A stretch of DNA of 12,960 bases from Asterionellopsis glacialis (taxonomy: Eukaryota; Bacillariophyta; Plagiogrammaphyceae; Rhaphoneidales; Asterionellopsidaceae). This document shows, one piece after another, positions 1-8,362 of the stretch (the stretch's first letter is position 1; the number at the start of each line of letters is the position of its first letter). The notes under the pieces are model-generated. The model was not told the origin of the DNA and made no database searches. It saw only the letters and a program-made list of their open reading frames with translations. The stretch spans positions 4,757-17,716 of the forward strand of contig WKLE02001409.1 of NCBI GenBank assembly GCA_014885115.2, written 5' to 3'. The translations under genes were made by a program, and so were the position numbers.

Positions 1-292
1 TACCAGTACCTTCCCCATATGTCACTCTCTAGAGTAGAGATAGTCGTGCGACATGATCAACTCATAAAGAACGCTAGTGTCATAACCAAATTTCGAAATA
101 TCCTCATTATAAAGATGTAACATAATACAAATAGCCATTTTAAGAAAACGGAGTAAATTTTTGATACGTTGGGATCAATCAGCATTACTATTTGACCACA
201 ACAGTTCAATTCATAAATTCTGCCTCTTTCTATAAATTTCTATAAAGAGAGCAAAAACGAATCTGTAGGGATATAGTTATCGATGGCTTCTT
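1..292. other. Non-coding flank, probable 3' region of the minus-strand gene
   Basis: I see no supportable reading frame here on either strand. The stretch is A+T-rich and lies just downstream of the stop codon of the minus-strand gene, so part of it is probably that gene's 3' UTR. No clear poly(A) signal was recognised. The short near-repeat of tctataaa around 229-246 is too simple to interpret. Confidence 0.5.
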
Positions 293-1096
293 TTACAATT
301 TTTCTTCCAATGTTTGTAGTCGTTTTACCATGTCTTCTTTTTCTTGGGCTGTTGGTATGAAAGTAGACGATAATGACGGTTGCCCCTCCACGTTTGAGTC
401 TTGCCCCTCTTCGTTCTTGTTTACCAATTCAATTATTTGTTTTAATGCATTTATTTGTCCAATGATATCGTCACTTGCTTCGCATACGTTTTCCATACAT
501 TGAAGAGCTGGTAGATATCCATTTTGAGAGAATACACATGCAGCCCATGCTTCTCCTCGTGCACCATCAGTCTGTTATTTTTGTTGTTGAGTGACATAGT
601 TAGTAATAACAAATAAAATTCACACTCGAGTAAAAACAAACATGCGTCCGCAATGACAGTGTCATGGGCAACAACAAGTATTGCTGATACTTACATCATT
701 GATTTTTAACTTTGCGGAAGCCGACTTACAATACAAATCAATAAGCCATTCAAGAGTACGATGATGGTACGACGACAAAGGATTGTTACTGTTAAATTCA
801 TTTTCTTCTTGTTCCTCTTGTTGTAGTTCATACAAGGATACTGCTGGTTTACGGCCAAGCATGATTGCTTCCTCGTACAATGATATAACATCTTGATATG
901 TTTTTTTATTGCCATCGTCATTCTTATCATTACTGGTATTTTTCACACCAACAGCAATAATGTCATCAGCTTCTTTCGCAATTTCATATGCCATTTCAAA
1001 TCTAGAAATTAAACGTTCATAATTATTATTCGGGGGACCTCCTGAAGAAGATGCAAGAAGAATTGTAACAAAAGGTCTAACAACTGAAAACCACAT
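293..1096 (-). CDS. Two-exon gene for a 226-aa helical protein of unknown function
   Basis: Reading on the minus strand, exon 1 is 1096-695 (134 codons) and exon 2 is 571-293 (92 codons plus stop). The ATG at 1096 is the first in its frame after an in-frame stop about 55 nt upstream. Unspliced exon 1 would end after ten extra residues in a Cys-rich tail. Splicing instead joins ...KLKIND to TDGARGEAW... in phase 0 and gives a continuous soluble protein. It is rich in alpha-helix-type sequence, with amphipathic stretches around residues 28-45 and 63-75, an acidic Q/E segment near 87-97, and a Lys/Glu-rich C-terminus. The spacing of aromatic and Ala residues (LEWLIDLYCKSASAKL, then AWAACVFSQNGYLPAL) is loosely TPR-like, but I cannot assign a family. 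There is no signal peptide or membrane segment. The start is less certain than the splice, because a pyrimidine-rich CAG a few codons after the ATG could be an acceptor for an upstream exon. Confidence 0.68.
572..694 (-). other. Spliceosomal intron (123 nt) in the minus-strand gene
   Basis: On the minus strand the intron opens with GTAAGTATC just after codon 134, at a codon boundary. It carries TACTAAC (plus-strand 599-605) about 27 nt before the acceptor and ends in AACAG. Donor, branch site and acceptor all match the general eukaryotic consensus. Removing it links two frames in phase. The short open frame at 451-639 is mostly a reading through this intron. Confidence 0.85.
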
Positions 1097-2718
1097 GGAA
1101 GAAGCTGTGTGTGTATGTTTGACTGCAGATGAACGATTAACGACAACTCAAAAAGAACGAAGAATAGTACCAATTGTATGCACGCAAAAAAGGATGTTAT
1201 ATAGTCAAGTGCCTGCAATTGTCTCAATTGCTGTCGCTTTTGCTCGTATGATATGGTGGTTTCTGTTGTGTCATTCGTTGGCGGAGAGTGAATTCTGCCA
1301 AAGATACAATTTTTACGTAGCCTTTCACAAGATTTGGTTTCAGTTTGGAAGTTCGATTTGAGATTTCTTGATTTCGAATTCTATTGTGAGGAGTGAAGGG
1401 TCAGTCTGTCGACCGTCGGGTGCCAATGCAGAGGCCACTTTTTCATGTCCACAATTCTTACTTGGTACACCATAGAGAGAGGGAGATACCACCCCGGATT
1501 TTCTTTCAATGACAGTTCGAACTATTACTTTAGAAAATAATCAGGTTTGTCATGACCTAACTTGTCCACATTATACATCTGCTCCTACTAACTAGCTGAG
1601 GGAACGACGTGAACACACAGAGAGAAACTAACCAAATAAACCACGGCTCCCTCTGCCTCGTCCATACTGTGTTCTCTCGATGTTTCTCGCTGCTTCCACA
1701 TTTTTATCCTTGCTTTCCACTTCAAGTTTCTCCAATTACTATTTTTTTTTCGCTCATTGGTGTTGAATATATTTTGAAGGGGATGACGGGTTACTTTGGG
1801 TGTGGTGTTCTTTTATATTCTCTTGAGTACGTCGGCATTTTGGAAGTATTCTGATTTCGGGAGGCATTTTGAGAGACTGCCTGTGGGTGGAATGTCTTGG
1901 TGTGTTGTAAAATTTCAGATTTGTTGGTCAGCGTTATGTGTGACGAGATTCAACACCTCAGCCAATCCCTCACGACTTGATCACGACTGAAACGAGAGTG
2001 GATGGCTCGTTTTCGTCTTTCGTGTTCGTTTCTCATGCAATTCGTACGATACCGCCGATTCCCGCATTACTGGACTTCGCTTTTGGGTTAAGCCGGTTCA
2101 TATTTGAATGTCGCATGTTGAAACCCTTCCTAAAGGTTTTATCCCAATTGACGTATAGAAGAGAAGTGTTTTCAGTCGTGATAGAATCATTGGACTAAAA
2201 AAAAAAAACGGGATCTCGAATGGATCTCGTCATCCGTTTCCCAAGACTTGGGAGTCACGGTGTTGGATGGGGTGATGTCTTGGGAATTTGCGAGGTGAAG
2301 GCCAGACGAAAGCCAAATGTTTAGCCCTAAGGGAGTCTTGGTACATCCAATCAAAATTTATTCGAATCCCACCAAAAACAGTTTCTTAACGGTTGGATTG
2401 TTATTTTTGTTCTTATTGATAGATAGTAAGATCTGGTCCGATCCGTTCAATTCGTTGAAAGATTTGGTACGACCACAAATGTCTTACTTGTTGCGTAGCT
2501 TCTACGTTCAAGTTAAGTCATGGAACAAAGCTTCTCTTTTCTCAACAGCTATCAAGGGTTAATTTTTTGGTGGTGCATGTTCTGTTGAATCTCTCCCTTC
2601 AGTTTTGGTTCACAAAGAAAAACAAACAATTTGTCTCTCACAAAACTGTCCTTGTCAACTTTCTTATCTCCTTCTCCGTTCCGACAACACATCGAAACAT
2701 CACGACAGCATTGTCATC
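1097..2718. other. 1.6-kb divergent intergenic region
   Basis: This lies between the start codons of two divergent genes and should hold both promoters and the 5' UTRs. Several short frames exist (60-90 codons), but most lack an ATG, and none has recognisable domains. The last 130 nt before the plus-strand gene are pyrimidine- and CA-rich, as expected for a 5' UTR. A 12-nt A run occurs near 2198-2210, followed by two close copies of GGATCTCG. I recognise no RNA gene here. Confidence 0.5.
2240..2284. repeat. Short palindrome with a third half-site
   Basis: CCCAAGACTTGGG at 2240-2252 is a perfect 6-bp inverted repeat around a central A. The right-hand sequence GTCTTGGG recurs at 2277-2284, so CCCAAGAC at 2240-2247 also pairs with it as an 8-bp stem. 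It lies about 435 bp upstream of the plus-strand start codon. It could be a binding site for a dimeric factor or simply a chance match. Confidence 0.3.
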
Positions 2719-3980
2719 ATGATCCAACAAAAAGAAATCTCAACACCACCTCCTCAATTCAACCACGACGGTAGCAACGAGTCGATGTCACCGGCAAGAG
2801 AAACACAGCCCATGATGCGTCTTGATGATTCATTTGTCCCGACACGCTTAGACGGTAAGTTAAAAATACAGTACATAGTGTACACTAATGTACAGCAGTA
2901 TACAGAAAACACCACAATCGTGACCATATCATGAACGACACATCATCACAGCTAACATCTCTAAATCGCTTGTATTTGCTTCGCTTAGTCATGTGTGGTC
3001 GAGGTAAGATGTCGCATCATCATGTAGGGAATCATCGATTTCGTGATATTATTGAATGTAATTTACAACGTTACAATAAGGCAACGAATAAAGTTACCAA
3101 GTCAAATGTTGTAACAGATATTGTCGACTCGGTACGTGAGGAGGCAGCGGCTATTGGAGGTGCTGGATTTATTCGTCAAGAATCTCCGAATGGTAGTGGT
3201 GATGGATATTGGGTTGAAATTGGTGATACCCTGGCACGTGAAAAGGTGGGACATGCATTACGTGATTGTATTAAGAATCGTAAGAAGCGTAGTGAACGTA
3301 AACCCAAGGTCGAACCGCCCTTTCAATATGAAAAACAGCAAGCAATGTTTCAAAAGCAACAACATATTTTCCTAACATCTCTGAAAGAAGATATGGGAAA
3401 AGATCATCAAGAAACAACAGATTATGTTATGAAGTATTTTAAGCAAGCCAAGTCGGCGCCATCGAAAACAACGACGCCCAAGAAGAAGACGAAAAATACA
3501 AAGGTCAAGTCACCAGTAGCCGCCAAGATCACACCCATCAAACAAGAAGTAGTAACTCCAGATAGTAAGAGTATGTCACCACCCCTCGCAAGACGTATTA
3601 CTGCTGAAGGTGATGCACTTGGAAAAGTACAAGCAGCAGCAGGTTTCCCTGTTGCAACGTCACCTATCCTGCGACGAGTATCAACCGATGATATTGATAC
3701 TGGCGACAATGATGATTCTATTCCACCTGCATTGACCCATGAACAACAACGAATGCACACTCCTCCTCCTCAAAGTAAAGATCATTCACGACGTGTTTCA
3801 TTGACAGATACTGAATGTATGGACACACCTGATTTGACAGATCAGCATCCTTCTCACCATGATTGCAATATTGATGGATTTGTATTGCAAGATGATCTTT
3901 GCTTACCATTATTCGAAGACGATGCTATGATTCTTGGTGATATTGTACCTGACCATGCAACCTCTGTTGCTGCTGTTTGA
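2719..3980 (+). CDS. DUF6824 domain protein (diatom CGRG family), two exons, 375 aa
   Basis: Exon 1 is 2719-2854 (45 codons plus one base) and exon 2 is 2989-3980. Splicing in phase 1 gives ...PTRLD-VMCGRGK, which places the family-defining motif right after a short leader. The DUF6824-like domain spans about residues 45-145: CGRG at 48-51, H57-x-G59-N60 and F63, a basic/helical stretch to about 95, then FIR (106-108), W120-V-E and AREKVGHALRD (128-138). A Lys-rich stretch near 203-220 could be a nuclear localisation signal. The tail is disordered. It has several SP/TP sites, an IKQE sumoylation-type motif at 229-232, RRVS kinase-type sites at 274-277 and 313-316, and an acidic hydrophobic C-terminus. 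The family is widespread in diatoms and often assumed to be regulatory or DNA-associated, but its biochemical role is unknown to me. The ATG at 2719 is chosen because it is in frame, follows a UTR-like leader and feeds the intron correctly. Confidence 0.85.
2855..2988 (+). other. Spliceosomal intron (134 nt) in the DUF6824 gene
   Basis: The donor is GACG|GTAAGT. The acceptor is TTCGCTTAG|TC after a pyrimidine-rich run, with GCTAAC about 32 nt before it as a likely branch site. It is the acceptor that restores the CGRG frame. Using the CACAG ending at 2951 leads to a stop 18 codons later. Read unspliced, exon 1 runs into a stop at 2932-2934. Confidence 0.83.
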
Positions 3981-4229
3981 ATGCCATTACGACGCTGTTT
4001 GGATGTATAGGTGGGGAGAGGATCATACCACCAGACTGTGGAAGTGTCTTTCATTCTGATTTTTGAAAAGTGGCACACGCCAGGATGGGCTTTAGACTCA
4101 ATGCAAGGACAATTTGTACCGTACTTACTTTGGTACGATCTAAGGGATTTTTTTAGTTGAAATGTTTTCACAATTTCAGAAATCTATCATTAATAATCTT
4201 ATAGACAAATTCAACTTCAAAAATATATT
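3981..4229. other. Convergent intergenic spacer (249 bp)
   Basis: This lies between the stop codons of the DUF6824 gene and the minus-strand ligase gene, so it must hold both 3' ends. The ligase side (about 4170-4229) is very A+T-rich. No canonical AATAAA was recognised in either direction, and no gene is supported. Confidence 0.5.
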
Positions 4230-7200
4230 CTATAATACTTCATTGACCATATCTAAGAACTCCGTAGGACTTATAATACGTATTCCCAAGGTGGTTGCCT
4301 TTTCTATCTTCTTCGGACCAACTTTGTCACCTGCAACCAATATATCAGTAGACTTACTGATGGACCCAGGTGTTGATTTAGCACCCATACGTTTGGCAAG
4401 TTCTTGTGCTTCCTCTCTTTTCATATCTGGAAAGGATCCTGTAAACACTATGGTCATACCTTGAAGTGGCAATGACAAGCTGTCATTGTAGCCAGGTGGC
4501 GAAATGGCAGTAGACAAAGCATCTTTGACATCATGAACTAGGATAGCTTGGGCTAATTCCTTAGCTGAACGAACTAATGCATCTTCTTGACTAAATGCTA
4601 CAAGTGATGATATAGTCACTGGACCAATATCCTTGACACCTTCTGTGTCTTCTGTACCTGTAAGTTCTGGGAAATAAATTATCTTGTATGTATTGTTGTC
4701 GTCGTCGGCATCACTTGATAGTTCTTCCCCTTCTTTTGCTGAAAGTGATATGAGTGATTGCTGTTCTTGTTGTAGAGTAGAACATGTATCGATAGCTTTC
4801 AAAAAATTATCTACAGTCCCATAAGTAGATGCAAGTACTTTAGATGTATTTTTTCCGACATGACGAATGCCTAACGAAAAAATATATCTTTGCAAAGATA
4901 TTCCCTCTGTTGCAATGCGTTTTGCTTCTTGAACTAAATTTTTAACTGACTTTGAACCCCATCCTGGTAGGTCTTCAATTCGTTCTTGCAGCAGCAATGT
5001 CTTGTTTTCCTTGTTATTGTCGTCGTCGTCGTCGTTGGTGTCATTATCATTCCCAGATGCTACTACGAAACGAAATAAATCACTTGGTACTTGTAATAAT
5101 TCCGCTTGTATCAATTGTTCAATTCTTGCTTCTGATAAACCTTTTATATCCATAGCATCACGACTGTAGGCATGTGCTAAGGCTGCTACAGCTCTTGGTG
5201 GACACAACAATGGTGGACCACCACATCGTAAAACTTGTCCCAAGGTTGCACCACTACGTCCTGTTCCTGCTGCATTATCTAAAAATGTATCTGATCCACA
5301 GGCAGGACATTTGGGTGGAGCATCCAATGATATCCAAGAGGAGGAGGATGTCGATGATGATTCCAGCACCAGATTTTGTTCATCTGAATTGTTTTTCACC
5401 ATTCTCTCTTCAGATATCTTTTCAGAACCATTGATGTCATTATCATTCAGAAACACACGACGTACAACTTGTGGAATGACATCTCCTGCACGACGAACAA
5501 TGACAGGACAATTCTGAGGTATTCGTTTTGGAGTCATTGCAGTAGAAGACATTTCTTCCTCTGCTTCGTCTTTGTCGGTATTTGACGGTCGTGATAATAT
5601 ATGTTGTGCATGCCCAAAGTTATGTAACGTCGCACGTTGAATGATTACACCATCAATCTCGATAGGTTTCAAGATAGCTACAGGTGTCAACGCACCTGTA
5701 CGCCCAACTTGTATTTCCAAACCTTGCAATTCAGTTACAGCGGAGGTGGGCGGGAATTTATGTGCGACAGCCCATCGTGGTGATCTTGTATGACTTCCTA
5801 TAATATGACGCAATGTATGATCGGATACCTTATGAACAGCACCATCCATATCATAATCACCCCAGATATATTTACTATTGATCTTGTTCTTTTTGGTTTT
5901 ATTGAAATTGGTGGCAGACGAAGCATCCACAGTATAGCTTTCCTTGGATAATCTATATTTCATCAATGCATTGTAATATTCTAGTAAGGGTTCAATGGCA
6001 TGTGTTGTATCCCATTCTTCTTCCTCCTCCTCTTGCTCTTCTGTTTCGCTGTCGCTACCTTCATCCTTTTGTGATAAATCATGCTCGTCATCACCGTTCT
6101 TGTTGTTGATAGTATTGAAAAGTGGAATTGTTGTAGATATGATTGGTTCAGGAACCCGAAATCCAATTTGTTGCAACATAGATTGAGTTTCTAGATGATT
6201 TGTGGAAAGAGTCGTGAAAGGTAAATCCTCCTCTAGCATGACTACATCATATGCATAAAATTGTAAATAGGATCTCAATACTTTGGTTGATATTGTTGTT
6301 GCATCACAAGCACCATCACCATCATGATCCGTCATAGTAGTAGTATCATTTTCATCATTATTGTTCTTTTTCTTTTTTTCCTCCTTTTGAATCCGTAACA
6401 ATATACCAGATGCAGCATTTCTAGCATTTGAAAATTGTTGTTGTTGATTCACCAATTTTTCATGAAAGATTGTGGATGGTAATACAACTTCACCACGAAT
6501 TTCTAGTATGCTTGGGAGTTGCTGTTGTTGTTGTTGGTTGCTTGAGGAGGATGACAATTTAAATGTGGATGGAATTGTATGATTCATATCATGAAGGATA
6601 GCATGTGTGACATCTTGTCCTTGTATACCATCACCACGTGTCGATGCCCATTGCATTTGATATACAGGATCATTCTTAGTATCCAGTTGTTGTTTTTGGT
6701 ATCGTATAGATAAGGATAAACCATCTAATTTAGGTTCCGTTGTCATTACCAATTCAGTTGTTCTTTTTGTTTCGGATTTTATGGATGATGATGATGATGA
6801 TGATTGAATTTCTTCTTCTTCTTCTTGTCGTCGTTCATTGTGTTGTATTATATATTTACGAATGCGATGTAGCCACTGTATCAATTGCTCCTTGTTTGTG
6901 ATATTATCTAAAGATAGCATGGGTGATAAATGCTGACGTTTCCTTCGATCTGATAATGACAATGTTGGTATTGATGTTTCTTCCTCCTCTTGTTGTTGTA
7001 GTAATAATTTACCTACACGTCCACTATATCTTGTAGCTTGATGTCCTAACTTGGATTCTATTTGCCATTGATGCAAGAGGTGTGGATAAGATGTACATAA
7101 TTCAACTTCACGTTGTACCAATGCATCATATTCATCATCCGTTATCTCGGGTTGTATACCTGGTGTATAATATAATGAATCATGATGTAATATAGTTTGT

Positions 7201-7691
7201 GCTACAGATTTTAATTCTTGATATACTTGAGCCTCATTCTCATCAAGGACATTTTTTTGTGTTTGTTGTTGTGAATCGTCATTATCATTATTAGGATGAT
7301 TTGGAAGAGTACCAAAAAGACGACTAGGACTACTGGTCATTGTAGACCTAGGAAAGCCATAAGAACTACCATTGTCCTTACCAAAGTGGTTGTTGTTGTG
7401 TTTTGTAGCACTAAAGATATGGAACAATTGTTGGTGCTGCCGGTTTCCCTGATGAAATCTTGACGATGATAATGATACCAATTTCCGTTTATAATGATTT
7501 TTGTTCTCATGGTGTGACATGGTCCATGCTTGAACAGAAATAGATCGTCGTCCATTACTACTATTTTGTGGGCGATGACTTATCAACAATTCCAATATTG
7601 TAAACATGATTATAGCCTTAAGAATGATTCTTCTTCTTCTTCTTTTTGGATAATGTATTATTATAGTGGATGGTGTTGAAAGTTTGATCAT
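4230..7691 (-). CDS. ligA: NAD+-dependent DNA ligase (bacterial LigA type), probably organelle-targeted
   Basis: Intronless, 1153 aa (bacterial LigA is about 670). LigA seals DNA nicks using NAD+ as the AMP donor. Domains run in order. Domain Ia begins near 156, with NMN-binding-type residues Y174, Y175, D185, Y188 and D189. The adenylation domain has EPKLDG with the AMP-accepting lysine at K321, then TRGDG, LEIRGEV, NARNAASG near 422-429, FYAYDV at 478-483 and a DGAVHK lysine motif at 616-621. The OB fold has QVGRTGALTPVA from 661 and RRAGDVIPQ around 737. A Cys4 zinc finger uses C795, C798, C823 and C830. HhH repeats (LPGWGSKS near W911) and a C-terminal BRCT domain (1076-1153) follow. All key catalytic motifs are present. 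The extra length is a roughly 155-residue N-terminal extension plus Q/S/N/D/E-rich insertions between domains. The extension has KRRRRR (16-21), a hydrophobic segment (22-37) and a Ser/Thr/Arg-rich, acid-poor stretch containing SVQA-W (52-56), which resembles a diatom ASAFAP plastid cleavage site. The ligase identity is secure; plastid or other organelle targeting is inference. Confidence 0.96.
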   Translation of the reverse strand: MIKLSTPSTIIIHYPKRRRRRIILKAIIMFTILELLISHRPQNSSNGRRSISVQAWTMSHHENKNHYKRKLVSLSSSRFHQGNRQHQQLFHIFSATKHNNNHFGKDNGSSYGFPRSTMTSSPSRLFGTLPNHPNNDNDDSQQQTQKNVLDENEAQVYQELKSVAQTILHHDSLYYTPGIQPEITDDEYDALVQREVELCTSYPHLLHQWQIESKLGHQATRYSGRVGKLLLQQQEEEETSIPTLSLSDRRKRQHLSPMLSLDNITNKEQLIQWLHRIRKYIIQHNERRQEEEEEIQSSSSSSSIKSETKRTTELVMTTEPKLDGLSLSIRYQKQQLDTKNDPVYQMQWASTRGDGIQGQDVTHAILHDMNHTIPSTFKLSSSSSNQQQQQQLPSILEIRGEVVLPSTIFHEKLVNQQQQFSNARNAASGILLRIQKEEKKKKNNNDENDTTTMTDHDGDGACDATTISTKVLRSYLQFYAYDVVMLEEDLPFTTLSTNHLETQSMLQQIGFRVPEPIISTTIPLFNTINNKNGDDEHDLSQKDEGSDSETEEQEEEEEEWDTTHAIEPLLEYYNALMKYRLSKESYTVDASSATNFNKTKKNKINSKYIWGDYDMDGAVHKVSDHTLRHIIGSHTRSPRWAVAHKFPPTSAVTELQGLEIQVGRTGALTPVAILKPIEIDGVIIQRATLHNFGHAQHILSRPSNTDKDEAEEEMSSTAMTPKRIPQNCPVIVRRAGDVIPQVVRRVFLNDNDINGSEKISEERMVKNNSDEQNLVLESSSTSSSSWISLDAPPKCPACGSDTFLDNAAGTGRSGATLGQVLRCGGPPLLCPPRAVAALAHAYSRDAMDIKGLSEARIEQLIQAELLQVPSDLFRFVVASGNDNDTNDDDDDNNKENKTLLLQERIEDLPGWGSKSVKNLVQEAKRIATEGISLQRYIFSLGIRHVGKNTSKVLASTYGTVDNFLKAIDTCSTLQQEQQSLISLSAKEGEELSSDADDDNNTYKIIYFPELTGTEDTEGVKDIGPVTISSLVAFSQEDALVRSAKELAQAILVHDVKDALSTAISPPGYNDSLSLPLQGMTIVFTGSFPDMKREEAQELAKRMGAKSTPGSISKSTDILVAGDKVGPKKIEKATTLGIRIISPTEFLDMVNEVL

Positions 7692-8362
7692 TCCTCTTTT
7701 TCAATTCTTCTCCTTCCTCAAAGAAGATGAGACAGAAAATTGAGTGTAGTTCGTAGTCAGTATAGGCAATAATAGATTTGAGAGAGTCCTATTATACTTT
7801 TAAAATCGTTATAGATCATTGACGTTTCCAAAGTGTATCTATTCTCTCCTTGAGAAACAAAAAGAGCAAGATCTTTTGTGGTCTCGCGCGCCTGCTGTTG
7901 TTGAAACAGAAAAATGATGGGTCTGTTGCCTCTCGTCTCTCTCTTGAGAGAAGATTATGAGTTGTGATGGCTATGGCACGAATCTTTCTTTTTTTCTCTT
8001 GCTTGGATGCCGATCATGGGAAGGATAGACAGACGCACTCGATCGGACGGACTTGCCGAGTGACGAGCAGACGCCCCGAGACATACCCCATAACAATACA
8101 TACCCCATAACAATAAAGTATACCCCATAACACATCGCGAAATGAGACCTGCCCAAACATTTTTTGGTTCTTCTTGTTCTGTTTCCAGTGTTGTTGTGTC
8201 AAACCGCCCTTGATTGGTGCCACCTTGCAAAAAAAACCAAACACTTTCTCTCGCTAAATTTTGAATTTCGGAAAAGAAAAAGACGAAGCGAAACGTGTAG
8301 TTAGTGTGAGACCTTTCGATTTTAATACAAGTCTTGGACACCAGTCACGTTCATCAATAATA
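7692..8362. promoter_or_regulatory. Divergent promoter region between ligA and the coiled-coil gene
   Basis: This 671-bp gap separates two start codons facing away from each other, so it should contain both promoters and 5' UTRs. It holds a triple 13-bp direct repeat (8083-8132), three TTGAGA-containing motifs near 7774, 7852 and 7944, and a small CpG-rich patch (TCGCGCGC) near 7884. A pyrimidine tract ending in TTTCCAG around 8190 could be the acceptor of a 5' UTR intron of the plus-strand gene, but no donor was assigned. Open frames on the minus strand here start at GTG or lie inside UTR and look spurious. Confidence 0.6.
8083..8132 (+). repeat. Three direct copies of a 13-bp motif in the divergent promoter
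   Basis: ATACCCCATAACA occurs exactly at 8083-8095, 8100-8112 and 8120-8132. The starts are 17 and 20 bp apart and the spacers differ in length. The first two copies extend further as CAATA. The cluster lies about 230 bp upstream of the plus-strand ATG and about 390 bp upstream of the ligA ATG. Repeated binding sites for a transcription factor are the simplest reading; a decayed minisatellite is the alternative. Confidence 0.8.

Noticed and set aside
1009..1227. 72-codon minus-strand frame overlapping exon 1 of the first gene
   Set aside because: Opens at TTG, is very rich in L/F as out-of-frame sequence often is, and competes with the better exon.
2317..2562. 81-codon plus-strand frame with ATG and a hydrophobic stretch
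   Set aside because: Isolated, no family resemblance, and lies in the upstream region of the DUF6824 gene; could at most be an upstream ORF.
3422..3760. 112-codon antisense frame inside the DUF6824 gene
   Set aside because: Shadow of the coding strand; no independent support.
2931..3980. ATG at 2931 as the start of the DUF6824 protein (349 aa)
   Set aside because: It lies inside a well-formed intron; splicing from the exon starting at 2719 gives an in-phase, longer protein.
3854..4171. 105-codon minus-strand frame across the DUF6824 3' end
   Set aside because: Starts at GTG and overlaps the real stop region; no recognisable domain.
7820..7825. TGACGT, the core of diatom CO2/cAMP-responsive elements
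   Set aside because: A single 6-bp match is expected by chance; also seen near 2148.
7955..8341. 128-codon minus-strand frame in the divergent promoter
   Set aside because: It begins at GTG, overlaps the other gene's 5' UTR, and reads through the triple repeat as low-complexity protein.
8261..8362. Start of the coiled-coil protein at 8261
   Set aside because: The codon there is TTG; the first in-frame ATG is 8363, in good context.
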